Shown: piece by piece, positions 29,149-37,967 of the stretch
Layout of the letters: the number at the start of each line of letters is the position of its first letter
Numbering within the stretch: position 1 is the first letter of the stretch
Origin: Myxococcales bacterium
GTDB lineage: Bacteria > Myxococcota_A > Polyangia > Nannocystales > Nannocystaceae
Length of the DNA: 64,000 nucleotides
Direction of reading: 5' to 3'
Assembly (NCBI GenBank): GCA_020633335.1
Contig: JACKDU010000007.1
Location: 377,001 to 441,000 of the forward strand
Translations under genes and position numbers: made by a program
The notes under the pieces: generated by a model
Seen by the model: only the letters and a program-made list of their open reading frames with translations
Database searches by the model: none
What the model was told of the DNA's origin: nothing

Positions 29149-29685
29149 CTAGAGCGTCGAGTAGACGACGTTGCGGCCGAGGCCGGTCCGCTCGAGGCGG
29201 CCGGCCTTCACGAGCTGGGTGAGGTGGTAGCGGAGCACCTTGCGGTCGAGGCGGCTATACTCGGCGAGGTCGTCGAAGGTGACCTCGCCGTTCCCTTCAA
29301 TGAAGGGGAGGATGATCGGCGCGACCTCGTCGGTCGTCATGCCGCCGTCCTCCGGCGCCTTCTCGCGCTCCTTCGCCCGCGCCTTGGCCTCGGCCTCGAC
29401 GTCGCCGAGCTCCTCCTCCAAGATCCGCGGCTTGCGGCGGCGGGTCCGGGTCTCGCTCACCTCGGGCTTGGGCTCGGGCGGCGGCGCGAAGGCGTCGCGC
29501 AGGTCTCCGAGGGTGATCTTGGCGAAGTTCGCCCAGAGGCCGCGCGACTCGAGGAAGTGGACCAGCTCGCCGAGGGTCACGGTGTCGCGGGACTTCAGGC
29601 CCTTGAGGGTCTCGAGCGCGCTGAGGCGCTCGAGCTCGCCGTTCTCGGCGCGAAATACTGCACTGGCGTCTTTGCTGCTGGGCAC
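29149..29685 (-). CDS. Winged-helix protein of unknown function
   Basis: The 178-residue product starts at GTG, fixed by an AGGAG site 6 nt upstream. An N-terminal helical unit ('TVTLGELVHFLESRGLWANFAKITLGDLRDAF') is followed by a charged linker rich in Arg, Glu and Lys (about 80-115) and a C-terminal winged-helix ('ILPFIEGNGEVTFDDLAEYSRLDRKVLRYHLTQLVKAGRLERTGLGRNVVYSTL') of the ArsR-like type. It is probably a DNA-binding regulator. It sits divergently across the 736-bp region from nrdJ, whose regulatory sites could be its targets. Confidence 0.75.
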   Translation of the reverse strand: MPSSKDASAVFRAENGELERLSALETLKGLKSRDTVTLGELVHFLESRGLWANFAKITLGDLRDAFAPPPEPKPEVSETRTRRRKPRILEEELGDVEAEAKARAKEREKAPEDGGMTTDEVAPIILPFIEGNGEVTFDDLAEYSRLDRKVLRYHLTQLVKAGRLERTGLGRNVVYSTL

Positions 29686-30030
29686 TGGGCTCCTCTCGGC
29701 CGGGCCATGATTGGGCAGGCGACCCGCGCACGGCAAGGCTCGCCCCCGATGGAGGGCGCACGGATATTGTGTCGCCAAGATCCGAGGAATTCTGCGGCGA
29801 GCGGGAGATCTCTCCCGTGACGGTGTCGTCATCCAATTGACTCCAGGGCGCTCTCGCCCTTTGCGGAGGTCACGCGCTGGGGATCCCTGGGTGTGGGGTG
29901 TGGAGGCGCTCGGGCCGCGGCCCGCGGGCCGCTTCAAGTGAGCGATCCGCGTGCTTTCGCGGGCGATCCCGGAAGGGCACAAAAACGCGATTCCATGGGT
30001 CCAGGACGGAAACCGCGCACCTTGCCGTCC

Positions 30031-30141
30031 TGTGGATAACCTGTGGGCAATGGGTGCCGGCCCGCGGGCCGGTGGCTGTGGATATGCGGCCTTCGCGGGG
30101 GGTGCCCGCAGCCTTGCGCGGCCCCTAGATGTTGTGGTTAA
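30031..30141 (+). promoter_or_regulatory. Cluster of four DnaA-box-like nonamers upstream of nrdJ
   Basis: TGTGGATAA (30031-30039, the exact complement of the DnaA box TTATCCACA), TGTGGGCAA (30042-30050), TGTGGATAT (30077-30085) and TGTGGTTAA (30133-30141). All are in the same orientation. E. coli nrdAB is controlled by DnaA from boxes in its promoter, which gives the precedent. An origin is less likely because dnaA/dnaN and a clear AT-rich unwinding region are missing. Confidence 0.6.
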
Positions 30142-30258
30142 TAGGGCGCCCGACCCCAACATACTGGGTCTCGGAACTCGCTTCTTGGCCTCCTCCTTCG
30201 TCGCTCGCCTGGGCCTCCGGCCCGCCCCTCGCCGCCCCACGACAACCAAGCGCGTCTA

Positions 30259-30317
30259 GCGCAGACCCCGGGCCCATGGGCTGGGCCCCACGAGCCGCCG
30301 CCGCGGCGGGTCTGCGC
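30259..30317 (+). other. Candidate structured leader of nrdJ
   Basis: GCGCAGACCC (30259-30268) is complementary to GGGTCTGCGC (30308-30317), a perfect 10-bp stem. Inside it a second stem, GGGCCCA/TGGGCCC, can form. I could not find the cobalamin riboswitch core, so a regulatory role is only inferred from position and complementarity. Confidence 0.4.
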
Positions 30318-30421
30318 GACTTCACGTGACGGCTCGCCGCCGCCGCGAAGGGCTCCTTTTCGCTCGCACCAACGCCGCCCGCTCCCGCTCGCCCGTCCCG
30401 CATTCGGAGACCGACCCGCCA

Positions 30422-33400
30422 ATGAAGATCGCCCGCCTCTTCACCCGCACCAGCAACGACGCCTTTGAAGGTCTCGAGTTTGAGCGCCGCTCCTCGAGGA
30501 TCGCCAACCCCGACGGCACCGTGGTCTTCGAGGCCGCCGACATCCAGGTCCCCCGCGGTTGGTCGCAGGTCGCGGTCGACATCATGGCCCAGAAGTACTT
30601 CCGCAAGGCCGGCGTCCCCAGCCGCCTGCGGCGGGTCCCCGAGGAGGGGGTGCCCGAGTGGCTCTGGCGCTCCGAGCCCGATGAGGAGGCGCTCGCCGGC
30701 CTACCGATCGCCGAGCGGACCTGCGGCGAGACCGACAGCCGCCAGCTCTTCCACCGCCTCGCCGGCTGCTGGACCTACTGGGGCTGGAAGCACGACTACT
30801 TCGACGACGAGGCGGCGGCCCGCGCCTTCTACGACGAGATGGTCAACATGATGGCGAGCCAGAAGGCCGCGCCGAACAGCCCGCAGTGGTTCAACACCGG
30901 GCTCCACTGGGCCTACGGGATCACCGGGCCGGCCCAGGGCCACTCCTACTGCGACGCCGAGACCGGTGAGGTCCGCCTCTCGGACAACGCCTACGAGCGC
31001 CCGCAGCCCCACGCCTGCTTCATCCAGTCGGTCGGCGACGACCTCGTCGGCCAGGACGGGATCATGGACCTCTGGATCCGTGAGGCCCGCCTCTTCAAGT
31101 ACGGCTCCGGGACCGGCACCAACTTCTCGTCGATCCGCGGCGAGGGCGAGCCGCTCTCGGGCGGCGGCCGCTCGAGCGGCCTGATGAGCTTCCTCCGGAT
31201 CGGCGACCGGGCGGCCGGCGCGATCAAGAGCGGCGGGACCACGCGGCGGGCGGCGAAGATGGTGGTGGTCGACGTCGATCACCCCGACATCGAGGACTTC
31301 ATCGACTGGAAGGTGATCGAGGAGCAGAAGGTCGCGTCGCTGGTCGCCGGCTCGCGCCTCTGCAACCGCCACCTCAACCGGGTGCTCCGCGCCTGCCACC
31401 TCTCGGTGCTCAAGGCCGACGAGCGCTTCGACCCCCGCCGCAACCGCGAGCTGCGGGCCGAGATCAAGGCGGCGCGCAAGGCCGAGATCCCCGAGAGCTA
31501 CGTCCAGCGGGCGATCTCCCTCGCCCGTCAGGGGGCCAAGGCGATCGAGTTCCGCGAGTACGACACCAACTGGGACTCCGACGCCTACGCGACCGTCTCC
31601 GGCCAGAACTCGAACAACTCGGTGCGGGTCAGCGACGACTTCCTGCGCTCGGTCGAGGAGGACGGCAACTGGGACCTGATCCGCCGCACCGACGGCAAGG
31701 TCCAGCGGACCGTCAAGGCCCGCGAGCTCTGGGAGAAGATCGCGCTCTCGGCCTGGAGCTGCGCCGACCCCGGCCTCCAGTTCGACACGACGATCAACGA
31801 GTGGCACACCTGCCCGGCCGACGGCCGGATCAACGCGTCGAACCCGTGCTCCGAGTACATGTTCCTCGATGACACGGCGTGCAACCTCGCGTCGCTCAAC
31901 CTGATGAAGTTCCGGGCGGCGAGCGGCGAGCACGAGGGCGAGATCGACGTCGACGCCTACCGCCACGCCTGCCGCCTCTGGACCGTGGTCCTCGAGATCT
32001 CGGTGCTCATGGCCCAGTTCCCGAGCCCGGAGATCGCCCTCCGCTCCTACCGCTTCCGCACCCTCGGCCTCGGCTACGCCAACCTCGGGACCTACTTCAT
32101 GGTCCGCGGGATCCCCTACGACTCCGAGGAGGCGGTGGCGATCTGCGGGGGCCTCAGCGCCCTGATGACCGCGACCTGCTACGCGACCAGCGCGGAGCTG
32201 GCCCGCGAGCACGGGCCCTTCCCCGGCTACGCGCCCAACCGCGAGTCGATGCTCCGGGTGATCCGCAACCACCGCCGCGCCTCCTACGGCCGGCCGCGCT
32301 CGGAGTACGAGGGCCTCTCGATCACCCCGCGGGGGATCGACCAGCGCGCCTGCCCGACCTACCTCCTCGGCGCCGCCCAGGAGGCGTGGGACGCCGCGCT
32401 CCACCTCGGCGAGGCCCACGGCTACCGCAACGCCCAGGTCACCGTGATCGCCCCGACCGGGACGATCGGCCTCCTGATGGACTGCGACACCACCGGCATC
32501 GAGCCCGACTTCGCCCTCGTGAAGTTCAAGAAGCTCGCCGGCGGCGGCTACTTCAAGATCATCAACCAGTCGGTCCCGAGCGCGCTCCGCTGCCTCGGCT
32601 ACGGCGACGCCCAGATCGACGACATCGTCCGCTACTGCAAGGGCGCGGGGACCCTCGCCGGCTCGCCGCGGATCTCCCACGACGACCTGCGGGCGCGCGG
32701 CTTCACCGACGCGCTCCTCAGCCGGATCGAGGCCGAGCTGCCGATGGCCTTCGAGATCGGCTTCGTCTTCAACCGCTACGTCCTCGGCGACGAGTTCTGC
32801 CGCGACGTCCTCGGCCTCACCGACGATCAGCTCGGCGACCCCGGCTTCTCGATCCTCGAGGGCCTCGGCTTCTCGGCCGAGGACATCCAGCGGGCGAACG
32901 ACTACGTCTGCGGGACGATGACCGTCGAGGGGGCGCCCCACCTCCGCCCCGAGCACCTCGCGGTCTTCGACTGCGCCAACCGCTGCGGCCGCTACGGCAA
33001 GCGCTACATCGCGCCGATGGCCCACGTGCGGATGATGGCCGCCGCCCAGCCCTTCCTCTCGGGGGCGATCTCCAAGACGATCAACATGCCGCGCGAGGCG
33101 TCGATCGAGGAGGTCAAGGAGATCTACAACGCCTCCTGGAAGTACGGCCTCAAGGCGAACGCGCTCTACCGCGACGGCTCGAAGCTCTCGCAGCCGCTCT
33201 CGGCCGCGACCTTCGCCGAGCTCGAGGACGAGCTCGACGACGAGGCGGCGGCGACCACCCAGCCCCAGGTGATCGAGCGGATCGTCGAGAAGATCGTCGA
33301 GAAGCACATCTACCACCAGCGCCGGGCGATGCCCTCGCGGCGCAAGGGCTACACCCAGAAGGCGACGATCGGCGGCCACAAGGTCTACGTCCACACCGGC

Positions 33401-34063
33401 GAGTACGAGGACGGGACCCTCGGCGAGGTCTTCATCGACATGCACAAGGAGGGCGCCGCCTTCCGCTCGCTGATGAACTGCTTCGCGATCGCGATCTCCC
33501 TCGGCCTCCAGTACGGGGTGCCCCTCGAGGAGTACGTCGAGGCCTTCGTCTTCACCCGCTTCGAGCCCAACGGCCCGGTCTTCGGTCACCCGCACATCAA
33601 GATGTCGACGAGCATCATCGACTACATCTTCCGTGAGCTCGCGGTCACCTACCTCGCCCGCTACGACCTCGCCCAGGTCCCGCCCGACGACGCGCTCGCG
33701 CCCGACACGGTCGGCGAGGGGCAGCAGGTCAACGAGGTGGTCGAGGAGGTCGTCTCCGAGCGGGTCGTCACCCCGGGGCCGCTCAAGCTCTCCGCCCCGG
33801 TCTCGCGGGCGGCCGTGCTGATGAGCAAGGCCAACCAGGCGACCATCGAGGTCGAGGATCGGACCAGCGCTGGCGGCAACGGCAGCGGCGGCGCGACCTC
33901 GACCACCGTCCGGGTCAAGACCTCGGTCTCCGAGCAGGTCCGCGTCGCCCGCATGCAGGGCTACGAGGGCGACGCCTGCTCCGGCTGCGGCTCCTTCACG
34001 ATGGTCCGCAACGGCTCCTGCCTGAAGTGCATGAGCTGCGGCGCGACCAGCGGCTGCTCCTGA
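30422..34063 (+). CDS. nrdJ: Adenosylcobalamin-dependent ribonucleoside-diphosphate reductase (class II)
   Basis: The 1213-residue protein begins MKIARLFTR and matches the long class II reductases: 'EGVPEWLWRSEPDEEALAGLP', 'FNTGLHWAYGI', 'NASNPCSEYMFLDDTACNLASLNL' around the catalytic cysteine, and 'TGTIGLLMDCDTTGIEPDFALVKFKKL'. The C-terminus has a Cys-rich zinc-ribbon-like tail (CSGCGSF...CLKCMSCGATSGC) that probably shuttles reducing equivalents. It makes deoxynucleotides using vitamin B12 and needs no oxygen. The ATG is chosen from the family start; a strong terminator follows. The long upstream region suggests elaborate control. Confidence 0.95.
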   Translation: MKIARLFTRTSNDAFEGLEFERRSSRIANPDGTVVFEAADIQVPRGWSQVAVDIMAQKYFRKAGVPSRLRRVPEEGVPEWLWRSEPDEEALAGLPIAERTCGETDSRQLFHRLAGCWTYWGWKHDYFDDEAAARAFYDEMVNMMASQKAAPNSPQWFNTGLHWAYGITGPAQGHSYCDAETGEVRLSDNAYERPQPHACFIQSVGDDLVGQDGIMDLWIREARLFKYGSGTGTNFSSIRGEGEPLSGGGRSSGLMSFLRIGDRAAGAIKSGGTTRRAAKMVVVDVDHPDIEDFIDWKVIEEQKVASLVAGSRLCNRHLNRVLRACHLSVLKADERFDPRRNRELRAEIKAARKAEIPESYVQRAISLARQGAKAIEFREYDTNWDSDAYATVSGQNSNNSVRVSDDFLRSVEEDGNWDLIRRTDGKVQRTVKARELWEKIALSAWSCADPGLQFDTTINEWHTCPADGRINASNPCSEYMFLDDTACNLASLNLMKFRAASGEHEGEIDVDAYRHACRLWTVVLEISVLMAQFPSPEIALRSYRFRTLGLGYANLGTYFMVRGIPYDSEEAVAICGGLSALMTATCYATSAELAREHGPFPGYAPNRESMLRVIRNHRRASYGRPRSEYEGLSITPRGIDQRACPTYLLGAAQEAWDAALHLGEAHGYRNAQVTVIAPTGTIGLLMDCDTTGIEPDFALVKFKKLAGGGYFKIINQSVPSALRCLGYGDAQIDDIVRYCKGAGTLAGSPRISHDDLRARGFTDALLSRIEAELPMAFEIGFVFNRYVLGDEFCRDVLGLTDDQLGDPGFSILEGLGFSAEDIQRANDYVCGTMTVEGAPHLRPEHLAVFDCANRCGRYGKRYIAPMAHVRMMAAAQPFLSGAISKTINMPREASIEEVKEIYNASWKYGLKANALYRDGSKLSQPLSAATFAELEDELDDEAAATTQPQVIERIVEKIVEKHIYHQRRAMPSRRKGYTQKATIGGHKVYVHTGEYEDGTLGEVFIDMHKEGAAFRSLMNCFAIAISLGLQYGVPLEEYVEAFVFTRFEPNGPVFGHPHIKMSTSIIDYIFRELAVTYLARYDLAQVPPDDALAPDTVGEGQQVNEVVEEVVSERVVTPGPLKLSAPVSRAAVLMSKANQATIEVEDRTSAGGNGSGGATSTTVRVKTSVSEQVRVARMQGYEGDACSGCGSFTMVRNGSCLKCMSCGATSGCS

Positions 34064-34120
34064 GGCGGCCGCGCTCCACGAGTTCCTCTCCTCCCCAACC
34101 AAACCAATGAGGCGCAAATG

Positions 34121-34163
34121 CGGCCGCCCGTCCCTTCTTCGGAGGGGGCGGGCGGTCGTATTT
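34121..34163 (+). terminator. Intrinsic terminator after nrdJ
   Basis: A 14-bp stem (34121-34134 with 34145-34158, mostly G-C) is followed by TATTT. Confidence 0.7.
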
Positions 34164-34182
34164 CGTGACCCCGCGGGCCTGC

Positions 34183-34188
34183 TATCCT
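34183..34188 (+). promoter_or_regulatory. Candidate -10 (TATCCT) for the S41 protease
   Basis: TATCCT in 'gctatcctcc' ends 8 nt before the ATG at 34197. Confidence 0.45.
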
Positions 34189-34196
34189 CCCGGACC

Positions 34197-35573
34197 ATGC
34201 GCGCGACCTCGATCGCCTCCCTCTGCCTGGCGACACTCATCGGCGCCGGCCTCGGCGCGGGGATCCACGCGGCGGTCGCCGCCCCCGCGCAGGCCGGGGC
34301 GAAGGCCGAGACCCCGCGGCCGGCCCCCCTCGACTACTCCCGCTACCGCAAGCTCGACATCTTCGCCCGCGCGCTGATGACGATCGAGCAGCACTACGTC
34401 CGGCCGGTCGACGGCGAGCGCCTGATCCAGGCGGCGATCGAGGGGCTCGCCGACGAGCTCGATCCCCACAGCGAGTACCTGCCGCCCCGCGAGGCCCGGA
34501 TGCTCCGCGAGGACATCGAGGGCTCCTTCGGCGGCGTCGGCATGGTGGTGATCCAGAAGTTCGAGCCCGAGCCGCAGCCGCGCCTGGTCCTCGACGTCCG
34601 CGAGGTGATCCCCGGGGGCCCGGCCGCTCGCGCCGGGGTCCGGGCCGGCGACGTGATCCTGGCGATCGAGGGCAAGCCGATCGCCCACTTCGTCGACCTC
34701 CGCCGGGCGATCATGACGATGCGCGGCGAGCCCGGGACCAAGGTCTCCTTCACCGTCGAGCGCAAGGGCCAGACCCCGCGCACCGTCGCCGTCTCGCGCG
34801 AGGTGATCGACTCGCCGGCGGTGGTCTCGACCTACCTCGGCGACGGGATCGGCCACATCCGCCTCCGCGACTTCTCCGAGACCAGCGCCCGCGAGCTCGG
34901 CCAGGCGCTCGACAACCTCCGCTCGAGCACCGTCGACCGCGAGCTCAAGGGGGTCGTCCTCGACCTCCGCGACAACGGCGGCGGCCTCCTCGATCAGGCG
35001 ATCGCGGTCGTCGATCACTTCGTCCCCGAGGGGGCGATCGTCCGCACCCGCGGCCGCCAGGGGGCGCTCCTCGACGAGGTCCACGCCCGCCCCGGCGGCC
35101 ACTGGAACAAGGTCCCGCTGGTCCTCCTGGTCAACAAGGCGTCGGCCTCGGCCTCCGAGGTCGTCGCCGGCGCGCTCCAGGACCACGGGCGGGCGCTCGT
35201 CGTCGGCGAGCGGACCTACGGCAAGGGCTCGGTGCAGGCGCCCTTCGAGCTCGGCGACGGCTCGGTGCTCAAGCTGACGATCGCCCTCTACTACACCCCG
35301 CGCGATCGGCTGATCCAGGCGACCGGGATCACCCCGGACGTCCTGGTCGGCGCCAAGGGGGCGGCCTACGAGGACTCGCACCCCGAGCTCGAGCCGGAGC
35401 GCGCCCACCCCCAGCACCTGCGGCCCGAGGCCTTCGGCTACGCGGCCAGCGGCGACGAGCGCGATCGCAGCGAGGCGGTCGCCGCCGCCGGCGACGACCT
35501 CCAGCTCAAGGTCGCGGTCGAGCACCTCCAGACGATCGGCCGGATGAGCGCCGGCGGGGGGCGTCGGCGCTAG
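34197..35573 (+). CDS. S41-family C-terminal processing peptidase
   Basis: The 458-residue protein has a signal peptide (about 1-28), a helical part with 'ALMTIEQHYVRPVDGERLIQAAIEGLADELDPHSEYL', a PDZ domain (about 105-185) and the S41 catalytic region: 'GVVLDLRDNGGGLLDQA', the serine in 'NKASASASEVVAGALQDHGRA' and the lysine in 'YGKGSVQ'. It is a periplasmic Ser-Lys protease of the CtpA/Prc type that trims or degrades envelope proteins. The deacetylase downstream begins 68 bp on. Confidence 0.92.
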   Translation: MRATSIASLCLATLIGAGLGAGIHAAVAAPAQAGAKAETPRPAPLDYSRYRKLDIFARALMTIEQHYVRPVDGERLIQAAIEGLADELDPHSEYLPPREARMLREDIEGSFGGVGMVVIQKFEPEPQPRLVLDVREVIPGGPAARAGVRAGDVILAIEGKPIAHFVDLRRAIMTMRGEPGTKVSFTVERKGQTPRTVAVSREVIDSPAVVSTYLGDGIGHIRLRDFSETSARELGQALDNLRSSTVDRELKGVVLDLRDNGGGLLDQAIAVVDHFVPEGAIVRTRGRQGALLDEVHARPGGHWNKVPLVLLVNKASASASEVVAGALQDHGRALVVGERTYGKGSVQAPFELGDGSVLKLTIALYYTPRDRLIQATGITPDVLVGAKGAAYEDSHPELEPERAHPQHLRPEAFGYAASGDERDRSEAVAAAGDDLQLKVAVEHLQTIGRMSAGGGRRR

Positions 35574-35597
35574 CGCTCGCCGCCGCCACGAATAACA

Positions 35598-35611
35598 TGT
35601 CCATCGGGACA
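35598..35611. repeat. TGTC-N6-GACA inverted repeat
   Basis: TGTC-CATCGG-GACA, 25 nt after the S41 protease stop and 30 nt before the deacetylase start. The hexamer differs by one base from that of the 7953-7968 copy. Confidence 0.55.
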
Positions 35612-35640
35612 GATAGAACTCGTCGCCCCTGAGGTCGCCG

Positions 35641-36540
35641 TTGCGCCTTGATCTCCTCGCGTGGCTGATGATCGCCGGGCTGGCGATGGCGATGGCTCCG
35701 CCGCCCCCGCCCTCGCCGCTGATCACCGCCGACGAGCTCAGCACCCTCGAGGCCTCGATCGAGCGCTCGCTGGTTGCCGCCGCCCGCTGGGAGGGGCGCC
35801 GCGGCGATCGCGAGATCCCCTGGGACGAGGCCGAGGGTCACCTGGCGATCGTCATCGACGACGTCGGCCGCGAGCTCCACCTCTTCGAGCAGCTCCTCGG
35901 CCTCCGCTATCGCCTCTCCTTCGCGGTGCTCCCGGGGGCGGTCTACGCTCCGGGTGTTCAGCTCCGCCTTCGCGCCGATCGTCGGCGTCACCGCGAGATC
36001 CTCCTCCATCTGCCGATGGAGCCGCTCGACCCCGCGGCGATGGAGCCCGAGGTCGCGGCCGGCGAGGAATTCCTCCGCCGCGGGGAGCCCCCGGCGGGCC
36101 TCGTCGCCGCCCTCGATCGCGCGCTCGCCCGGGTGCCGGCGGCGGTCGGGGTCAACAACCACATGGGCTCGGCCCTGAGCGCGGATCGCTCGGCGATGGA
36201 CGCCCTCATGCCCCGCCTCCGCGCCGAGGGCCTCTTCGTCCTCGACTCGCTGACGGTCTCGGGCTCGGAGCTCGCGTCCGCGGCCGAGGCGGCCGGGGTG
36301 CCCGCCCTGCGCCGCTCGGTCTTCCTGGATCATGATCCTGCCCCGGAGGCGATCGAGGCCCAGCTCCGGCGGGCGGCCGAGCTCTCGCGGCGGCAGCCGA
36401 CCGTGGCGATAGGTCACCCCTCGGCCGCCCTGGTCGACGTCCTCCGACGGGAGCTACCCCGCCTCGACCGGGCCGGGATCGCCATCGTCCCGCTCTCGGA
36501 GATCATCGGGCGCTCGGGAGCGGCCACCCCCAGGGAGTAG
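35641..36540 (+). CDS. Divergent polysaccharide deacetylase family protein
   Basis: The 299-residue product has a signal peptide and the family pattern 'LAIVIDDVGRELHLFEQLLGLRYRLSFAVLPG', 'REILLHLPMEPLD', 'GVNNHMGSALSADRSAMDALMPRLRAEGLFVLDSLT' and 'VAIGHP'. These residues place Asp and His at the metal-site positions of the YibQ-like divergent deacetylases. This family often sits downstream of ctp-type proteases, as here. Start is TTG (35641); I see no ATG or GTG that would retain the signal peptide. Confidence 0.85.
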   Translation: MRLDLLAWLMIAGLAMAMAPPPPPSPLITADELSTLEASIERSLVAAARWEGRRGDREIPWDEAEGHLAIVIDDVGRELHLFEQLLGLRYRLSFAVLPGAVYAPGVQLRLRADRRRHREILLHLPMEPLDPAAMEPEVAAGEEFLRRGEPPAGLVAALDRALARVPAAVGVNNHMGSALSADRSAMDALMPRLRAEGLFVLDSLTVSGSELASAAEAAGVPALRRSVFLDHDPAPEAIEAQLRRAAELSRRQPTVAIGHPSAALVDVLRRELPRLDRAGIAIVPLSEIIGRSGAATPRE

Positions 36541-36638
36541 GCGCCAATTCCGCGAGCAGGCCCACCGGGGCGGCTGCCGCGGTCGCGGGCGCGCCTCCTC
36601 AGACCCAAAATCGCCGTGCATCGGCCGATGGATGGTCC

Positions 36639-36668
36639 TTGACAGCAATTCGATCGAATCCCTACCCT
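36639..36668 (+). promoter_or_regulatory. Sigma-70-type promoter for the FHA gene
   Basis: TTGACA (36639-36644), 18-bp spacer, TACCCT (36663-36668). It is the best -35/-10 match in the window. The predicted start site is only about 5 nt from the ATG at 36680, supporting the short-leader pattern of other genes. Confidence 0.75.
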
Positions 36669-36679
36669 GGACGCAACCG

Positions 36680-37897
36680 ATGGCCCTGAGACTGATCATC
36701 CAGGACGAGGAGGGCGCGACGACGATCGTGCCCCTTGGCGAGGAAGAGATCACGATCGGGCGTGAGGCTGGAAACACGATCCAGCTGACCGAGCAGAACG
36801 TCTCGCGTCAGCATGCTCGCCTGACGCTCGGGCCAGACGGCTGGGTGCTCGAAGACCTCGACTCGTACAACGGGATCAAGGTCAACGGCGTCCCGGTCGA
36901 GGGGCAGATCTCCCTCAACGAGGGCGATCTCGTCCAGATCGGCGATTACCACCTCAGCCTCGCGGAGAACGTCGAGCGGACGACGCTCAACCTCGATCGT
37001 CCGGCGGTCGCCGCCAACAGCAACGAGGTCGGCGAGGTGCTGCCGCCGGCGGGCCTCGGCGCGGAGGCTGCGACCTCGGAGCCGCCGCGCGCTGCGGCGA
37101 TGCACGCGGGCGCCGGAGCGGCCGCGGGTGCGCTCGCGGGTGGGTCGCTCGGGGCGTCCCCGGCCAGCACGAGCGCGGCGCCCTCGCTGGCCCCGCCGCT
37201 CCCCTCGTACTCCGACGAGGATGAGCAAGAGGGCAAGAAGCGCGGCGGCCTCGGGATCATCGTCGTGCTCGTCCTCGCCGCGGTCGGCGTCGGCGCGTTC
37301 TTCATGATGCAGGGCGACAAGAAGCCCGAGGGCAAGTCCGGCGAGCAGATCGCGGGCGTGTCGCCGCAGGACGCGAGCGCAGGCGAAGCAGCGGCGAGCG
37401 CGGGCGAGGCAGCGGCGAGCGCGGGCGAGGCAGCGGCGAGCGCGGGTGAAGCCGCGGCGAGCGCGGGTGAGAGCGGCGAGGCGGCGATCGCAAGCGCCGG
37501 CGCGGCCGAGCCTGAGCCCGAGCCTGAGCCCGAGCCCGAGCCCGAGCCCGAGCCTGAGCCCGAGCCTGAGCCCGAGCCGAAGCCGAAGACCCCGGTGACG
37601 CCCAAGGTCAAGAAGCCGAAGCCGGAGACCCCGGCGGCGCCCAAGGGCGATCCCAAGGAGCTCCTCGAGCAGGCCCGCAAGGCCTCGGTCGCGGGCAATT
37701 CGGCGCAGGCCTACAAGCTCGCCAAGGACTCCTACTCGATCGACAAGAACGTCGAGGCGCTCAAGCTGATGGGCGTCTCCGCCTGCAAGATGGGCGACGC
37801 GGCGAAGGCCCAGTCGGTCTACAAGAAGGTCGACGCGGGGACCAAGAAGGCGCTCGTCAGCATGTGCGGCGCCAAGGGCGTGACGCTCACCGACTAG
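36680..37897 (+). CDS. FHA-domain membrane protein with repeats
   Basis: The 405-residue product has an N-terminal FHA domain (about 1-90) with 'TIGREAGNTIQLTEQNVSRQHARL' and 'DLDSYNGIKVNG', which binds phosphothreonine. An Ala/Gly-rich linker precedes one transmembrane helix (about 192-212). Beyond it lie four exact or near-exact GEAAASA heptads, about 12 Glu-Pro dipeptides, a Lys/Pro stretch and a helical, TPR-like C-terminus. The FHA part should be cytoplasmic and the repeats extracytoplasmic, so it may relay kinase state to the envelope; Glu-Pro stretches can span periplasm or wall. Confidence 0.85.
   Translation: MALRLIIQDEEGATTIVPLGEEEITIGREAGNTIQLTEQNVSRQHARLTLGPDGWVLEDLDSYNGIKVNGVPVEGQISLNEGDLVQIGDYHLSLAENVERTTLNLDRPAVAANSNEVGEVLPPAGLGAEAATSEPPRAAAMHAGAGAAAGALAGGSLGASPASTSAAPSLAPPLPSYSDEDEQEGKKRGGLGIIVVLVLAAVGVGAFFMMQGDKKPEGKSGEQIAGVSPQDASAGEAAASAGEAAASAGEAAASAGEAAASAGESGEAAIASAGAAEPEPEPEPEPEPEPEPEPEPEPEPKPKTPVTPKVKKPKPETPAAPKGDPKELLEQARKASVAGNSAQAYKLAKDSYSIDKNVEALKLMGVSACKMGDAAKAQSVYKKVDAGTKKALVSMCGAKGVTLTD
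37373..37456 (+). repeat. Four 21-bp tandem repeats encoding GEAAASA
   Basis: Units start at 37373, 37394, 37415 and 37436, with a partial fifth. They vary in up to three bases. Confidence 0.85.
37508..37579 (+). repeat. Twelve 6-bp repeats encoding Glu-Pro
   Basis: Twelve units of GAGCCY (the last is GAGCCG). Slippage could change the length of the Glu-Pro rod. Confidence 0.85.
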
Positions 37898-37923
37898 CGT
37901 TACGCGCCGACGCGAGCGCGAGG

Positions 37924-37950
37924 AGGCCGGCGATGATCGCCGGCCTTCTC
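37924..37950 (+). terminator. Hairpin terminator between convergent genes
   Basis: AGGCCGGCGA-TGA-TCGCCGGCCT, a perfect 10-bp stem followed by TCTC. It lies between the FHA stop and the oxidoreductase stop and could serve both strands. Confidence 0.6.
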
Positions 37951-37967
37951 CGCGTCTGGGCCCGAGA

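Larger units (their letters stand above)
29686..30421. other. 736-bp intergenic region between a winged-helix gene and nrdJ
   Basis: No convincing gene is seen. The part from 29940 to 30200 is less GC-rich than its surroundings. It holds four DnaA-box-like nonamers, an AT-rich hexamer TTAATA (30138-30143) that could be a -10, and a long inverted repeat in the nrdJ leader; each has its own entry. The nrdJ leader may be more than 250 nt. Confidence 0.7.

Noticed and set aside
30031..30317. Chromosomal replication origin
   Set aside because: DnaA-like boxes are present, but there is no dnaA, dnaN, gyrB or rpmH nearby and no clear AT-rich unwinding tract. Regulation of nrdJ explains the boxes better.
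30100..30421. Cobalamin riboswitch before nrdJ
   Set aside because: The conserved B12-box core was not found in either the sequence or an obvious variant.
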